Assembly (NCBI RefSeq): GCF_011057685.1
Contig: NZ_LNFY01000009.1
Span: 117,626-181,625, forward strand
Length of the DNA: 64,000 bases
Reading direction: 5' to 3'
Origin: Thermotoga sp. Ku-13t
GTDB taxonomy: Bacteria; Thermotogota; Thermotogae; Thermotogales; DSM-5069
Shown: one piece after another, positions 48,784-58,753 of the stretch
How positions within the stretch are numbered: position 1 is the stretch's first letter
How the letters are laid out: each line of letters begins with the position of its first letter
Notes under the pieces: model-generated
Database searches by the model: none
Told to the model about the DNA's origin: nothing
Seen by the model: only the letters and a program-made list of their open reading frames with translations
Translations under genes and position numbers: made by a program

Positions 48784-49614
48784 TCAACCTCCCTGATGAA
48801 TTTTCTCAACGACCAGCCTGACGTCCTCCAAGGGAGTGGACGTCCCGGCGGTCACTCCGATTTTTTCAAAACGGCTGAAATCGAACCCTTCCAGCTCCGA
48901 GGCGCTTTCCACGTGCACAACTTCCGTCGTTCTCGAGGCGATCCTCGCGAGCTTCTTCGTGTTCGAGCTGTTCTTACCCCCCACCACGACGATCAGATCG
49001 CACGCAGAGGCCATCTTCTTCACTTCGATCTCACGCCTGTGCGTGACCTCGCACACGCTGTTCAGGAGCAAGAACTCCACCGGTTCGGAAGATTTCAGAG
49101 TCTCCGCGGCGAAATTCAGAAAGTCTTCCAGCGACATGGTCGTTTGGGACAGAACGCAGATCCTCCCCTCCAGACGCGGTGGCTGCATCGTTACGATCGC
49201 ATCCTGGACGTATCCTTTCAGGGCTTTCATTTCGTCGTGTTTTTCGTCTCCGTAGACAACGACCGCGTAATTGGCCTGTCTCGCAACTTTCGCTCTTTCG
49301 AAAAGCTTCAGAACAATCGGACAGGTCGCATCTATCACTTTCTTGAATCTTTTTTCAAGCTCGTGCGCAATATCGGGAGCCACCCCGTGCGCCCTCACAA
49401 CGAGCACGGAATCCTTCGCATCCTCCGGCAGTGGATCACCTTCGTGGAAAATCTTCAATCCCTTTTGCTTCAATCTCTCGAGAACGTTTCTGTTGTGGAC
49501 CAGTTCACCGAGGCTGTAAACGCTGCGCTCATTCTCGAGGCATTCTTCCACGATTCGAATGGCCCTTTCCACACCGAAACAAAAACCAATATTTTCAGCA
49601 ACGCACAGTTTCAT
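48784..49614 (-). CDS. ispH: 4-hydroxy-3-methylbut-2-enyl diphosphate reductase
   Basis: Last enzyme of the MEP isoprenoid pathway, an Fe-S protein. 276 residues. Cluster cysteines in NIGFCFGVERA (about residue 12), DATCPIV and LNSVCEVTHRR, and active-site His in LGELVHN and RAHGVAP. It overlaps cmk by 20 bases. Shows that this organism makes isoprenoids by the MEP route. Confidence 0.95.
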   Translation of the reverse strand: MKLCVAENIGFCFGVERAIRIVEECLENERSVYSLGELVHNRNVLERLKQKGLKIFHEGDPLPEDAKDSVLVVRAHGVAPDIAHELEKRFKKVIDATCPIVLKLFERAKVARQANYAVVVYGDEKHDEMKALKGYVQDAIVTMQPPRLEGRICVLSQTTMSLEDFLNFAAETLKSSEPVEFLLLNSVCEVTHRREIEVKKMASACDLIVVVGGKNSSNTKKLARIASRTTEVVHVESASELEGFDFSRFEKIGVTAGTSTPLEDVRLVVEKIHQGG

Positions 49615-50269
49615 CCTTTTCCCTCCGGTTCACGGCTTCGATCACTTCTTTGAGCACCTGTTCGATGCTCTTGCCCGTCGTGTCTATGACGATGGCATCT
49701 TCGGCAGGTCTCAACGGGGCAAGGTCTCTGGAAGAATCTCTCCTGTCTCGCTCTTCGATCTGCTTCGCCACTTCTTCGAAGGAAAAATTCACGCCTTTTC
49801 GTTTCAACTCTTCCAGCCTGCGCCTGACCCTTTCCTCAAAGGAGGCTGTGAGGAATATCTTCACCTGCGCGTGCGGTAGAACGACGGTGCCGATGTCTCT
49901 ACCTTCAACGACGAAGTTTCCATTCTCGCAGATCTTTCTCTGAAGCTGGGTCAACTTCTCCCTGACCTTCGCCACGGTCGCGAAACTCGAAGCGAGCTGT
50001 CCCGCCCTCGCAGATCTGATCTCTTCCTCGTGCACTTTCTCACCGTTCAGGTACAGTTCACCGTCTATGTAGTCCATGTCTATTTCGTCCAGTTCTTCTG
50101 TGAGGTCGTCTTCCGGTGAGAGACCTTTCGAATCCAGATAGAGCGCGACGGCGCGGTACATGGCGCCCGTGTCGAGGTGGTTGAAGCCGAGCCTTTCTGA
50201 GAGGAGTTTTGCTATGGTGGATTTCCCAGAGCCTGCAGGACCGTCTATGGCGATGAGAAAGTTGCTCAA
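49595..50269 (-). CDS. cmk: Cytidylate kinase
   Basis: Phosphorylates CMP/dCMP. The TTG at 50269, behind GGAGGCCTGAG, gives 224 residues. P-loop AIDGPAGSGKSTIAKLL, HLDTGAMYRAVAL and VEGRDIGTVVLP are standard. It starts two bases before the STAS gene stop. Confidence 0.95.
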   Translation of the reverse strand: MSNFLIAIDGPAGSGKSTIAKLLSERLGFNHLDTGAMYRAVALYLDSKGLSPEDDLTEELDEIDMDYIDGELYLNGEKVHEEEIRSARAGQLASSFATVAKVREKLTQLQRKICENGNFVVEGRDIGTVVLPHAQVKIFLTASFEERVRRRLEELKRKGVNFSFEEVAKQIEERDRRDSSRDLAPLRPAEDAIVIDTTGKSIEQVLKEVIEAVNRREKDETVRC

Positions 50270-50270
50270 C

Positions 50271-50603
50271 TCAGGCCTCCTCCAGCACATCAACGATTCT
50301 GAAGACTTTGTCGAGGCGGGTCATTTCGAAGATCCTCTTGACGTTCTGTCTCAAAGCCAGCAGAACTATTTCTTTACCCATGTGTCTGGCGTCCTTGAGT
50401 ATGGCGACCATGGCCCCCAGGCCGGCGCTGTCGATGTAAGGTACGTTCGACATGTCCACCACGACTTTCGCTGCTTTCGAATTCTCCATCCTTTCCTTTA
50501 TCTGCTTCTTGATTTCCGCCGAGTTGTACGCGTCAAAGTCTCCGTTGATCTTGCAAATGAGTTTGTCGTTCGTCTCTTCGAAGTTGATGGCCAGATCGAT
50601 CAT
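50271..50603 (-). CDS. STAS-domain anti-anti-sigma factor
   Basis: 110 residues, a full SpoIIAA/RsbV-type STAS domain. The phosphorylated Ser is expected in [16 protein letters not shown] (about residue 58). Such proteins release sigma factors or other targets when unphosphorylated. The kinase/anti-sigma partner is not in the window. It lies between aspS (four-base overlap) and cmk, so its level follows the housekeeping operon. It might control the SigH-like factor some 7 kb away, but no evidence shows this. Confidence 0.9.
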   Translation of the reverse strand: MIDLAINFEETNDKLICKINGDFDAYNSAEIKKQIKERMENSKAAKVVVDMSNVPYIDSAGLGAMVAILKDARHMGKEIVLLALRQNVKRIFEMTRLDKVFRIVDVLEEA

Positions 50604-52348
50604 GTTTCGTTCCTCCCGATCTTTATTTTAAGTTCCCTGAGCTGCCGTTCGCTGACCACGTCGGGCGCCCCCGTGAGCGGGCACACGCCGCTGGCTGTCT
50701 TCGGAAAGGCTATCACTTCTCTTATCGACGACACATTACAGATTATAGCAACCAGCCTGTCCAGTCCGAGCGCGATGCCGCCGTGCGGTGGGGCACCGTA
50801 CTGGAACGCCTCCAGAAGGAAACCGAACTTGACCCTGATCTCGTCTTCTGTCAGCTGCATGAGCCTGAACACTTCCCTCTGCAGGTCTCTGTTGTGTATT
50901 CTGATGCTTCCAGAGCCCGCCTCGTAACCGTTGATGACCAGATCGTAGGACTGCGCCCTTATTCTGGAAAGGTCTTCGTCCTTGTAACGCTCGAGGTCTT
51001 CAAGGTTCGGCATCGTGAAGGGATGGTGCTGCGCCACGTATCTGCCTTCTTCTTCGCTGTATTCGAACATGGGAAAGTCCAGGACCCAGAAGACATCGAA
51101 ACCAGTTTTCAAATGTGCAAAGTGAGTGTCGCCTATGGTCTTTCTCAATTCTCCGAGTGCGATGTTCACCTCGTTCAACTTTCCTGCGACCATCAAGCAC
51201 ACATCGCCCCGGGACATTCCGGTGATCTTTACCACCTCTTCGTAGGTGTCTCTCAGATGTTTCAGTGCGCTGCCTTTCATTTCGCCGTCGAGTGCGAACC
51301 ACAGTATACCACCAGGTCCATTCTTTTTGACGATCGCTTCGAATTCTTCAGCAACTTTTCTACTCATCTTGGAAGCAAAGTTTTTGACAACGAACCCTTT
51401 CACAACACCACCGTTTTCGATGATGCTTTTCACGATGTTGTAATCAACGTTTCTGAACGGATCCGTCAGGTCAACGAATTCCATGCCGAGCCGTCTGTCC
51501 GGCTTGTCCGATCCGTAGGTGTTCATACAGTACTCGTAACTCAGTCTGTCGAACTTCTCTGGAAGATCCACGTTCAAAACCTGTTTGAACACGTGTCTGA
51601 CCATACCTTCGACCGTTTCGAGTACATCCTCTCTCGTTACGAAGGACATTTCCAGATCTATCTGGGTGAATTCGGGTTGCCTGTCGGCCCTCAGATCTTC
51701 GTCCCTGAAGCAGCGAACGATCTGGAAATATCTGTCTAGACCACCAACCATGAGGAGCTGTTTGAACAGCTGGGGGGACTGCGGTAAAGCGTAAAAGGTT
51801 CCGGGTTTCAACCTCGATGGGACAAGGAAGTCTCTGGCACCCTCCGGCGTACTCTTCGTCAAAAACGGCGTTTCCACTTCGATGAATCCCAGTGAGCTCA
51901 GATACTGTCTTACGACCTGGGCCACCCTGTGCCGTGTGATGATCCTGTTCATCATCTCTTTCCTTCTCAGATCGATGTATCGGTACTTCAGCCTGACCTC
52001 TTCGCTCGGCAGGGTCGATTCTCCAGGATAAAAGGGAAGTTCCTTTTCAGGTGAAGAGAGGATCTCGATGCGTTCGGCTATCACTTCGATCTCGCCCGTT
52101 GGAAGTTCTCTGTTGATCGTGTCCTTCGGCCTTTCTCTCACGACACCTTCGACTGAGATCACGGCTTCGCGCTTCAGATCGAGGTCGAAATCCTTCGACA
52201 GTACGATCTGGGTCTGACCGTATCTGTCTCTCAGCATGACGAACTTCACGCCACCGAGGTCTCTGATCCTGTCGACCCAGCCCGCCAGTTTAACCCTTTT
52301 CCCGACATCACCGATTCTGAGTTCTCCGCACGTGTGTGTTCGCAGCAT
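50600..52348 (-). CDS. aspS: Aspartyl-tRNA synthetase, bacterial type
   Basis: 582 residues from ATG 52348, after AGGAGGTTGG. N-terminal OB anticodon domain ([24 protein letters not shown] in part), class II motifs ([36 protein letters not shown] in part; [12 protein letters not shown]) and the GAD insertion. The bacterial-type length argues for the usual Asp-tRNA enzyme. Probable first gene of the operon aspS-STAS-cmk-ispH-rpsA-der-plsY. Confidence 0.97.
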   Translation of the reverse strand: MLRTHTCGELRIGDVGKRVKLAGWVDRIRDLGGVKFVMLRDRYGQTQIVLSKDFDLDLKREAVISVEGVVRERPKDTINRELPTGEIEVIAERIEILSSPEKELPFYPGESTLPSEEVRLKYRYIDLRRKEMMNRIITRHRVAQVVRQYLSSLGFIEVETPFLTKSTPEGARDFLVPSRLKPGTFYALPQSPQLFKQLLMVGGLDRYFQIVRCFRDEDLRADRQPEFTQIDLEMSFVTREDVLETVEGMVRHVFKQVLNVDLPEKFDRLSYEYCMNTYGSDKPDRRLGMEFVDLTDPFRNVDYNIVKSIIENGGVVKGFVVKNFASKMSRKVAEEFEAIVKKNGPGGILWFALDGEMKGSALKHLRDTYEEVVKITGMSRGDVCLMVAGKLNEVNIALGELRKTIGDTHFAHLKTGFDVFWVLDFPMFEYSEEEGRYVAQHHPFTMPNLEDLERYKDEDLSRIRAQSYDLVINGYEAGSGSIRIHNRDLQREVFRLMQLTEDEIRVKFGFLLEAFQYGAPPHGGIALGLDRLVAIICNVSSIREVIAFPKTASGVCPLTGAPDVVSERQLRELKIKIGRNET

Positions 52349-52397
52349 AAACCAACCTCCTGTACGTTCTCTTTTAGAAAATAATACAGCAAAGCCT

Positions 52398-52928
52398 TCA
52401 CAACTTGGACGGGTCAACGAACAGGTCTATCAAGGGTTTGGTTAAAGAGAATCTCACGAAGAACACCAATGAGACGATGAAGAGAATCGCTAAGATCGTG
52501 TTGAAGCTTCTCGAAACTCTCACAGCTTCGAGCTGTCTTTCCAGAACGATCGCAAAAAGACCAGAGATGATCACGACGAAAGCCCAGATCAGTTCGAGCG
52601 CCAGGCTTTCGAGCTTTCCAGAGATCGCCGGCACCATGTACCACACGATCACTATGAACCAAGGCACGAGGATGGTTGAGAACAACCTTGAAGGCCAGAA
52701 ATTTTCCCCCTTCTTTGCGATGTTGAATTCGATAATGCTTGCGAAGAAGTACGCCCAGAATCCCATCTTGAGATGCTCAAAGACCGATTCGTCCGTGCCA
52801 CAGAGGATTCTGAGAAAATTCCAGCCTGTGAGTTCGTATCCAAAATGGAAAACGGAAAAAAGGACCATGTAGATGAGAATCTTCCAAAACGTCTTCACGT
52901 TGAATTCACCTCTGAAAAATTTTATCAT
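52398..52928 (-). CDS. Membrane protein of the DUF6512 type
   Basis: 176 residues with about five hydrophobic helices (16-34, 58-76, 83-103, 110-132, 143-165). [18 protein letters not shown] is the part I associate with DUF6512; no catalytic residues are evident and the function is unknown. It ends 50 bases before aspS and may be transcribed with it. Confidence 0.75.
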   Translation of the reverse strand: MIKFFRGEFNVKTFWKILIYMVLFSVFHFGYELTGWNFLRILCGTDESVFEHLKMGFWAYFFASIIEFNIAKKGENFWPSRLFSTILVPWFIVIVWYMVPAISGKLESLALELIWAFVVIISGLFAIVLERQLEAVRVSRSFNTILAILFIVSLVFFVRFSLTKPLIDLFVDPSKL

Positions 52929-52998
52929 CTTTACGGTGTCGTTTCACTGATTCACGTGGATGAAACGATTGTGATACGATAACGGTGGAGGTGGTTGG

Positions 52999-54567
52999 GT
53001 GGCGAGACCAACAATCAAACTCGATTCGAAACTCGTTGAGTATGCCAGATCACTTGCAAGGAAGATCACCGACGATGTCCAGAAGATCATAGACGAGCAC
53101 TCAACTGTCTCCACCGAGCGCGCCACGCTCAGGCTTCTGGGGGTGGATGGCGTGGTGGGTGAAGACCAGATACCTCTGGTGAACGTGGTCGTGGACAAAC
53201 TCAAAGAATGGAAGATGCTGGATGGTGGAGTTTTCAGGCCCGTCGTGAGCGCTTCGATCGTTCTCGATAAGGATGTTCAGCAGGTGTGTGAAGCTGTGGC
53301 GGGCGGGCTGGATCTAAGAACACTGCCACAGCCGAAGAGACACGTGTACGAGGAGTTTTCCCAGCAGCTGGTCGAAAAAGTCCTGGAGCGAATAAAACGC
53401 AAAAGCGAAGAGAGGGACGCACTGCTCGAGGAACTCGGGGATCCTCCGAAACCTTACAAGTACCTCATCGTGGCGACGGGAAACATCTTCGAGGACGTCG
53501 TTCAGGCGCGTGCCGCGGTCTTTCAGGGTGCAGACATCATCGCGGTGATACGCTCCACAGCTCAAAGTTTGCTCGATTACGTGCCCTACGGTGCGACCAC
53601 GGAAGGTTACGGCGGAACGTACGCAACTCAGGAAAACTTCAGAATCATGAGACAGGCCCTGGACGATGCGGCGCGGAAGGTGGGGCGTTACATAAGGCAG
53701 GTGAACTACGCTTCGGGCCTGTGCATGCCCGAGATCGCGGTCATGGCAGCATTCGAGGGGCTGGACATCCTTCTGAACGACGCGATGTACGGCATCCTGT
53801 TCAGAGACATCAACATGCTTCGAACCTTTACGGACCAGTACATTTCCAGACTGGTGTGTGCGTACGCGAACATCACTATAAACACGGGCGAGGACAACTA
53901 TTTGACGACCGCGGATGCGATAGAGAAAGCGCACACCGTCACCGCTTCACAGCTCATCAACGAACAGTTCGCCATCAAAGCGGGTCTCAAGCCCCATTTG
54001 ATGGGCCTTGGACACGCGTTCGAGATAAACCCGGACGTTGAAGATTCCTTGCTCTACGAGATAGCACACGCCATGCTCACGCGCGAACTGTTCCCGGACT
54101 GTCCCGTCAAGTACATGCCACCCACGAGATACATGACGGGCAACATATTCAAAGGTTATGCCATGAACACACTCTTCAACCTCGTATCTTCGATGACCGG
54201 CCAGACCATCCAGTTGCTCGGTATCCTCACAGAAGCCATCCACACACCGTACATGCACGACAGATACCTTGCGCTCGTCAACGCGAATTACGTTTTCTCA
54301 GCCACGAGGCATCTGGGCGACGAGGTTTTGTTCAAACCGGGAGGTTTCATCGAGAGAAGGGCGAACGAGGTGCTGAGAAAGGCTGTGGAACTGTTAGAAC
54401 ACATAAGCGATATGGGACTGTTCAGCGCGATCGAGCAGGGTGTGTTCGCTGACATAAGGCGGAACAGGAACGGTGGAAAAGGATTGGAAGGAGTGTTCAG
54501 AAAGAGTGAGACTTACGAGAATCCGATCCGCGATGCGCTCGAGCGCAAACTGGGGGTGAAAGAATGA
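52999..54567 (+). CDS. kamD: D-lysine 5,6-aminomutase alpha subunit
   Basis: The large subunit of the B12/PLP-dependent mutase that moves the terminal amino group of lysine. 522 residues from a GTG behind GGAGGTGG. A TIM-barrel type protein; the alpha subunit stretches TTEGYGGTYATQENFR and PPTRYMTGNIFKGYAMN are typical. It pairs with kamE, overlapping by four bases. No other lysine-fermentation gene is in the window, so the pair may serve a lysine route encoded elsewhere or another diamine acid. Confidence 0.9.
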   Translation: MARPTIKLDSKLVEYARSLARKITDDVQKIIDEHSTVSTERATLRLLGVDGVVGEDQIPLVNVVVDKLKEWKMLDGGVFRPVVSASIVLDKDVQQVCEAVAGGLDLRTLPQPKRHVYEEFSQQLVEKVLERIKRKSEERDALLEELGDPPKPYKYLIVATGNIFEDVVQARAAVFQGADIIAVIRSTAQSLLDYVPYGATTEGYGGTYATQENFRIMRQALDDAARKVGRYIRQVNYASGLCMPEIAVMAAFEGLDILLNDAMYGILFRDINMLRTFTDQYISRLVCAYANITINTGEDNYLTTADAIEKAHTVTASQLINEQFAIKAGLKPHLMGLGHAFEINPDVEDSLLYEIAHAMLTRELFPDCPVKYMPPTRYMTGNIFKGYAMNTLFNLVSSMTGQTIQLLGILTEAIHTPYMHDRYLALVNANYVFSATRHLGDEVLFKPGGFIERRANEVLRKAVELLEHISDMGLFSAIEQGVFADIRRNRNGGKGLEGVFRKSETYENPIRDALERKLGVKE

Positions 54568-55307
54568 ACGAACGCAGGCTTGTGAGACCGTACGGCGATC
54601 AGATGGACGATGGAGCGGTGCAGCTCTCCTTCACCCTGCCAGTTTCCTACGGGCCACTCGCGAGGGAAGCGGCGAAGAAGTTCTGCGAAAAACTCGGTTT
54701 CTATGAAGTCACGATAGCGACGATGGAGGACCTCGGCGAAGGCTTCACTTTCTTTGTTGTGTACGGAAAGACTGACATTTCTTTGGACCTTTCATCGATC
54801 AGGGTGGTCGCGCCGAAGATTCAAAAACTTCCACGGGAAAAGATCGACGAGCTGGTTCTTGAAAAGTTTAAACGGCCCATCGTCGTGGTGGGTGCGACGA
54901 TCGGGACCGACGCTCACACCATAGGCCTTGACGCCATACTGAACATGAAGGGTTTCCATGGAGATTACGGCTTGGAAAGGTACAAGGCCTTCAGGGTGTA
55001 CAACTTGGGAGCGCAGGTTCCTCCCATCGAGCTGGTCAGGAAGGTCAGAGAAGTGAACGCCGACGTGGTCCTCGTTTCACAGGTTGTGACGCAGAGGAAC
55101 ATTCACATACAGCACCTCACAGAATTGATGGAACTCCTTTACGCCGAAGGCCTGAGGGACAGACTGCTCGTTATAGTGGGTGGCCCAAGGATAACGCACG
55201 AACTCGCACTCGAACTGGGTTACGATGCAGGTTTCGGCAGTGGAACGACCCCAAGTGAGGTGGCGAACTTCATCGTCCAGGAACTTTTGAAGAAGCGAGG
55301 TCACTGA
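54564..55307 (+). CDS. kamE: D-lysine 5,6-aminomutase beta subunit
   Basis: The cobalamin-binding subunit, 247 residues. GTDAHTIGLDAILNMKG holds the D-x-H-x-x-G cobalt-ligand motif and, just after it, the Lys that binds PLP in known structures (NMKGFHGDYGLERY). A Rossmann-like B12 domain follows (VVGGPRITHE). Its last 38 bases overlap the converging DHH-CBS-CCA gene. Confidence 0.92.
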   Translation: MNERRLVRPYGDQMDDGAVQLSFTLPVSYGPLAREAAKKFCEKLGFYEVTIATMEDLGEGFTFFVVYGKTDISLDLSSIRVVAPKIQKLPREKIDELVLEKFKRPIVVVGATIGTDAHTIGLDAILNMKGFHGDYGLERYKAFRVYNLGAQVPPIELVRKVREVNADVVLVSQVVTQRNIHIQHLTELMELLYAEGLRDRLLVIVGGPRITHELALELGYDAGFGSGTTPSEVANFIVQELLKKRGH

Positions 55308-57903
55308 GTTTTCTCTCGACGAACTCCAGTTCCTGCTCGTCGCCGATCAAGCCGTCGAGCTTCGCACAGTAAACCTCTTCGAGCAGTTCGCCGACGATCC
55401 TGGACGGTTTGAGCGCGAACTTCTCCACGATCGTTCTGCCGTCCACGTACACCAGCTTCGTGCTCCTCTGCTTCTCGAGGAACTGCTTGAGATATTCCTG
55501 CGATTCTGGATCTAAATAACTCGCGATGTAACAGAAGCCTTCTGGAGAGATGCCCTTGGTCATCTTGTAAATATCCGAGAAGTTCAACCTGTTCGATATA
55601 ACCTTCGAAAGTGGGACTATCATCTTCTTCAGCAGTTTGAGCTCGTCCACGAATTTGCTCGAGAGGCCGTACCTTTCTTTCATCTGTTCTATGGCCGTGT
55701 CTCCATGATATTCGAGGAAGACGAACATCACTGCGTAGAATCTGTCCACTTTCTCGAAAAATTCCTCAGCCCACGGTAAGAAGTCTGCCAGCGATCTCAG
55801 CTTTTGCTCCATGGTCACCGTGTAGAAAACGCCCGGGAACATGCGCTTGATCACTTCGAAGTCCGAAAGCCTTCTCAGCGCAGAGAGCCACTTGGGTTCC
55901 TCCAGGATCTTTTCGAACTCCTGGCGCAACCTCTGTCCACTCACCTTCTCGAGATAGCCCTGTCTCACAGCGTCGAGCATGAGCTGTGCCGTCCTTTCTT
56001 CTATGTGGAAATCGAAGCGCGTTTCGAATCTGACGGCCCTGAGGATCCTCGTGGGATCTTCGACGAAACTCAGCGTGTGGAGGCACCTGACGATTTTGTT
56101 CTCCAGGTCTTTCTTCGCACCGAAAAAGTCCAGAAGCAGACCGAAATCTTTCTGGTTCAGCTTTATCGCCATCGCGTTGATCGTGAAATCTCTCCTGTAG
56201 AGATCCTTTTTGATGGTGCTGATCTCCACCTGGGGAAGTTCCGTTGGAGCCTCGTAGTACTCGGTTCGTGCGGTGGCGACATCTATTCTCGTTCCATCCT
56301 TTAAGAACAGAGAAGCGGTGAGGAATTTCTCGTGCTTGACCAGGGTAGCGTCGAGTTTCTTCGTTGCATGTTCTGCGAAGGTGAGTCCATCACGCTCCAC
56401 AACGATGTCCAGATCCAAATTCGGATTACCCATCAAAAGGTCCCTGACGAAGCCTCCAACGATGTAGGTGGGCAGGTTCAGCTCGTCCCCGAATCGGCCC
56501 AGTTGCCTCAAAAGATCGCAGATCCTCCTTGGAAGCTTCGAGATGAGTAAGTTTCGAACGTTCACGAACTGTTCTTGATCTTTTTCGTAAACGGCCTTTC
56601 TCGCGGCTTTCTTTACGGCATCCGCGAAACTCGACCTCATCACGTCCGTCCTCGTTATTATGCCCACCAGTATGCCGTTTTCGAGCACGGGTATGCGTCC
56701 TATATCGTTCTCGACCATGATCTGCCTGACCTTGCTCAGCGGTGTGTTGGCATCCACGACGATCAGTTTGCTCGACATTATTGCCTTCACGGGATGGTTC
56801 TGCATACCGTGGTTCATCGCCTTGTCCACGGCCTTCTTCGTGACGATCCCCACCAATCTGTTTCCCTCTATGACGGGCAGTCCGTTGTGACCCGTGCGTT
56901 CCATGATCTTGTTGACCTCACCGATGCTCATATCGGAATAGACTACCCGAACGGGTGAAGACATGATGTCTTTTGCGAGGATACCCCTGTTGACGTAGCG
57001 TTTCAATGTTTCGAAGACGATCTTTTTGATCGACGCAATGTCTGAATCGTTCACCGTGAAACTCGCAGCCTTCCTGTGGCCTCCCCCTCCGAGCTCGCTC
57101 GCCACTCCTCCCAGGTCCACCTCGTTGGAGGAAGTCCTCATGATCACGTGGATCTTTTTGCCGGTGCGGACTATGCACACGAGAGTTTCAACGTTTTCAA
57201 GGTTCCAGAGCTTGCTCACAATGGCCGCGAGTCCGCCGATGAACTTCTCTGTCTCCGCGGTAGCGATGTGGACCGTCAAGCCGTCGATCTGATGGGATTC
57301 AACGTTTGACAGCAGCTGTTCGAGTAACTGTTTCTGTTCAAAGTTCAGATCGTACCTTATGTACTCTGCAACCTCTGAAAGGTTCGCTCCTCTCTGCAGG
57401 AGGAACTTCACAGCCTCGAGGTCTCTCAACGTCGTGCTCGTGTAGAGTAAACTTCCTGTGTCCTCATAGATCGCTATGGCGAACAGGGTGGCATCGATCG
57501 AGTCGATGTCGATGTTTCTCTTCGCGATCTCTTCGATGAGCAGTGTCACTGTCGCTCCAACGTTCTCTATTTTCTTTTCACCGGCTATGGTTTGCTCCTT
57601 GATGTCCGGATGGTGATCGTAGATCACGATTCTCGAGGCTCTGTTCAGGATCTTCTGAACCTTCTGGCCGAGCCTTTCTAAGGAAGTCGTGTCGACGATG
57701 ATCAAAGATTCCACGTTCTCGTCGGTCAGATCGCTCTCGGTGATGTAGCTGTACTTTTCTTCGTAGATGGCGAGGAACTGTGCGAGGTTCTGCTGAGCAA
57801 CCCCGCTGACGAGCACCGTGTGGTCTGGATACAGCTTCTGTGCTGCCATGGCCGAAGCGAAACAGTCGAAATCTGGGTTCCTGTGACCCACGATGAGCTT
57901 CAA
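55270..57903 (-). CDS. Fused DHH phosphoesterase, CBS pair and tRNA nucleotidyltransferase
   Basis: 877 residues with three modules. Residues 1-310: DHH/DHHA1 (GHRNPDFDCFASAMAAQKL; IVIYDHHPD; GGGGHRKAAS), a nanoRNase-like phosphoesterase. About 315-435: two CBS domains (GRIPVLENGILVGIITRTDV). About 470-877: poly(A) polymerase/CCA-adding type nucleotidyltransferase (YIVGGFVRDLLMGNPNLDLDIV in part). The fusion is known in several bacteria; it may link CCA-end repair with nucleotide sensing. The stop region overlaps kamE; the start overlaps the SAM hydrolase stop by four bases. Confidence 0.92.
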   Translation of the reverse strand: MKLIVGHRNPDFDCFASAMAAQKLYPDHTVLVSGVAQQNLAQFLAIYEEKYSYITESDLTDENVESLIIVDTTSLERLGQKVQKILNRASRIVIYDHHPDIKEQTIAGEKKIENVGATVTLLIEEIAKRNIDIDSIDATLFAIAIYEDTGSLLYTSTTLRDLEAVKFLLQRGANLSEVAEYIRYDLNFEQKQLLEQLLSNVESHQIDGLTVHIATAETEKFIGGLAAIVSKLWNLENVETLVCIVRTGKKIHVIMRTSSNEVDLGGVASELGGGGHRKAASFTVNDSDIASIKKIVFETLKRYVNRGILAKDIMSSPVRVVYSDMSIGEVNKIMERTGHNGLPVIEGNRLVGIVTKKAVDKAMNHGMQNHPVKAIMSSKLIVVDANTPLSKVRQIMVENDIGRIPVLENGILVGIITRTDVMRSSFADAVKKAARKAVYEKDQEQFVNVRNLLISKLPRRICDLLRQLGRFGDELNLPTYIVGGFVRDLLMGNPNLDLDIVVERDGLTFAEHATKKLDATLVKHEKFLTASLFLKDGTRIDVATARTEYYEAPTELPQVEISTIKKDLYRRDFTINAMAIKLNQKDFGLLLDFFGAKKDLENKIVRCLHTLSFVEDPTRILRAVRFETRFDFHIEERTAQLMLDAVRQGYLEKVSGQRLRQEFEKILEEPKWLSALRRLSDFEVIKRMFPGVFYTVTMEQKLRSLADFLPWAEEFFEKVDRFYAVMFVFLEYHGDTAIEQMKERYGLSSKFVDELKLLKKMIVPLSKVISNRLNFSDIYKMTKGISPEGFCYIASYLDPESQEYLKQFLEKQRSTKLVYVDGRTIVEKFALKPSRIVGELLEEVYCAKLDGLIGDEQELEFVERKLSDLASSKVPGR

Positions 57904-58685
57904 TCTTTCTTCCTCCTCAAAGTTACCTGCTGACCCTGTTTGAGTTTGAGTTTCTCTGCAGCAGAGCCCTGATTGATCGCGATCTCGAGAAATCCAGAGC
58001 TGTCTGGATGTATCAGCAGGGCGCCTTTTGGAACTTCACCGAACGCCCTCACGTAGGTCGCCTCGAAGGTTTCGTTGATGAGGATCACATCGTCCATCTG
58101 CCAGTCGAGTTTCTCTGCCAGCTGGATCGGAGCGTTCGTTTGAACGTTTCCGAAGCTGTCGAAGTAGGCGATCTCCGCGACGATGGATTCGTTCACGATC
58201 TCGGCCTGTTTCGCAGGAAGAACAACGAAGTTTGGCAACACGTCTCCCAGCTCCTCGAACGGCACTCCTCTGGAAAGATGCGCCGCAACGGGTGCGAAGA
58301 TGTCTCTACCGTGGAAGGTGTACGAAGAAGCGTAGTGGTATTTCTTGTTGTTCAACTCTCTGACCTGCTTCACACCGTACTCCAGCGCGACGTGGGTGAA
58401 GATGCCGTTGTCCGGGCCCACGAAGAACTGTTCGTTCTTCGTCCTCATGCAGATGGCCTTCCTGCTCGTGCCGACCCCGTAATCTACCACCGCGACGAAT
58501 ATGGAACCGGGTGGAAAGTCCTTCGAAGCCCTCAGAAGTATGTGTGAGGCCATCCGCACATTGAACGGCTCTATCTCGTGGGTGATGTCTATGATCTCCA
58601 CAGAGGGATTTATTCTCTTCATAACCGCCTTCGCCACTCCAACGTAATGGCTCCTGACGGACCAGTCGGTGAGAAAACCGATCAT
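57900..58685 (-). CDS. SAM hydroxide adenosyltransferase family protein (DUF62)
   Basis: 261 residues. N-terminal FLTDWSVRSHYVGVAKAV with the conserved Asp, VVDYGVGTSRKAI and FVGPDNGIF, and a C-terminal beta domain. The family hydrolyses S-adenosylmethionine to adenosine and methionine; chlorinases and fluorinases are relatives, but they have an extra loop not evident here. Divergent from the beta-propeller pseudogene. Confidence 0.9.
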   Translation of the reverse strand: MIGFLTDWSVRSHYVGVAKAVMKRINPSVEIIDITHEIEPFNVRMASHILLRASKDFPPGSIFVAVVDYGVGTSRKAICMRTKNEQFFVGPDNGIFTHVALEYGVKQVRELNNKKYHYASSYTFHGRDIFAPVAAHLSRGVPFEELGDVLPNFVVLPAKQAEIVNESIVAEIAYFDSFGNVQTNAPIQLAEKLDWQMDDVILINETFEATYVRAFGEVPKGALLIHPDSSGFLEIAINQGSAAEKLKLKQGQQVTLRRKKD

Positions 58686-58753
58686 CTTTCCATGTCACCT
58701 CCACACGCAAAATGGTATCATAACACTGCGAAGATCCAGAAGGGGGGAATCCT

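Noticed and set aside
52929..52998. Lysine or cobalamin riboswitch before kamD
   Set aside because: Only 70 bases are available between the divergent genes, too short for either, and no B12-box is seen.
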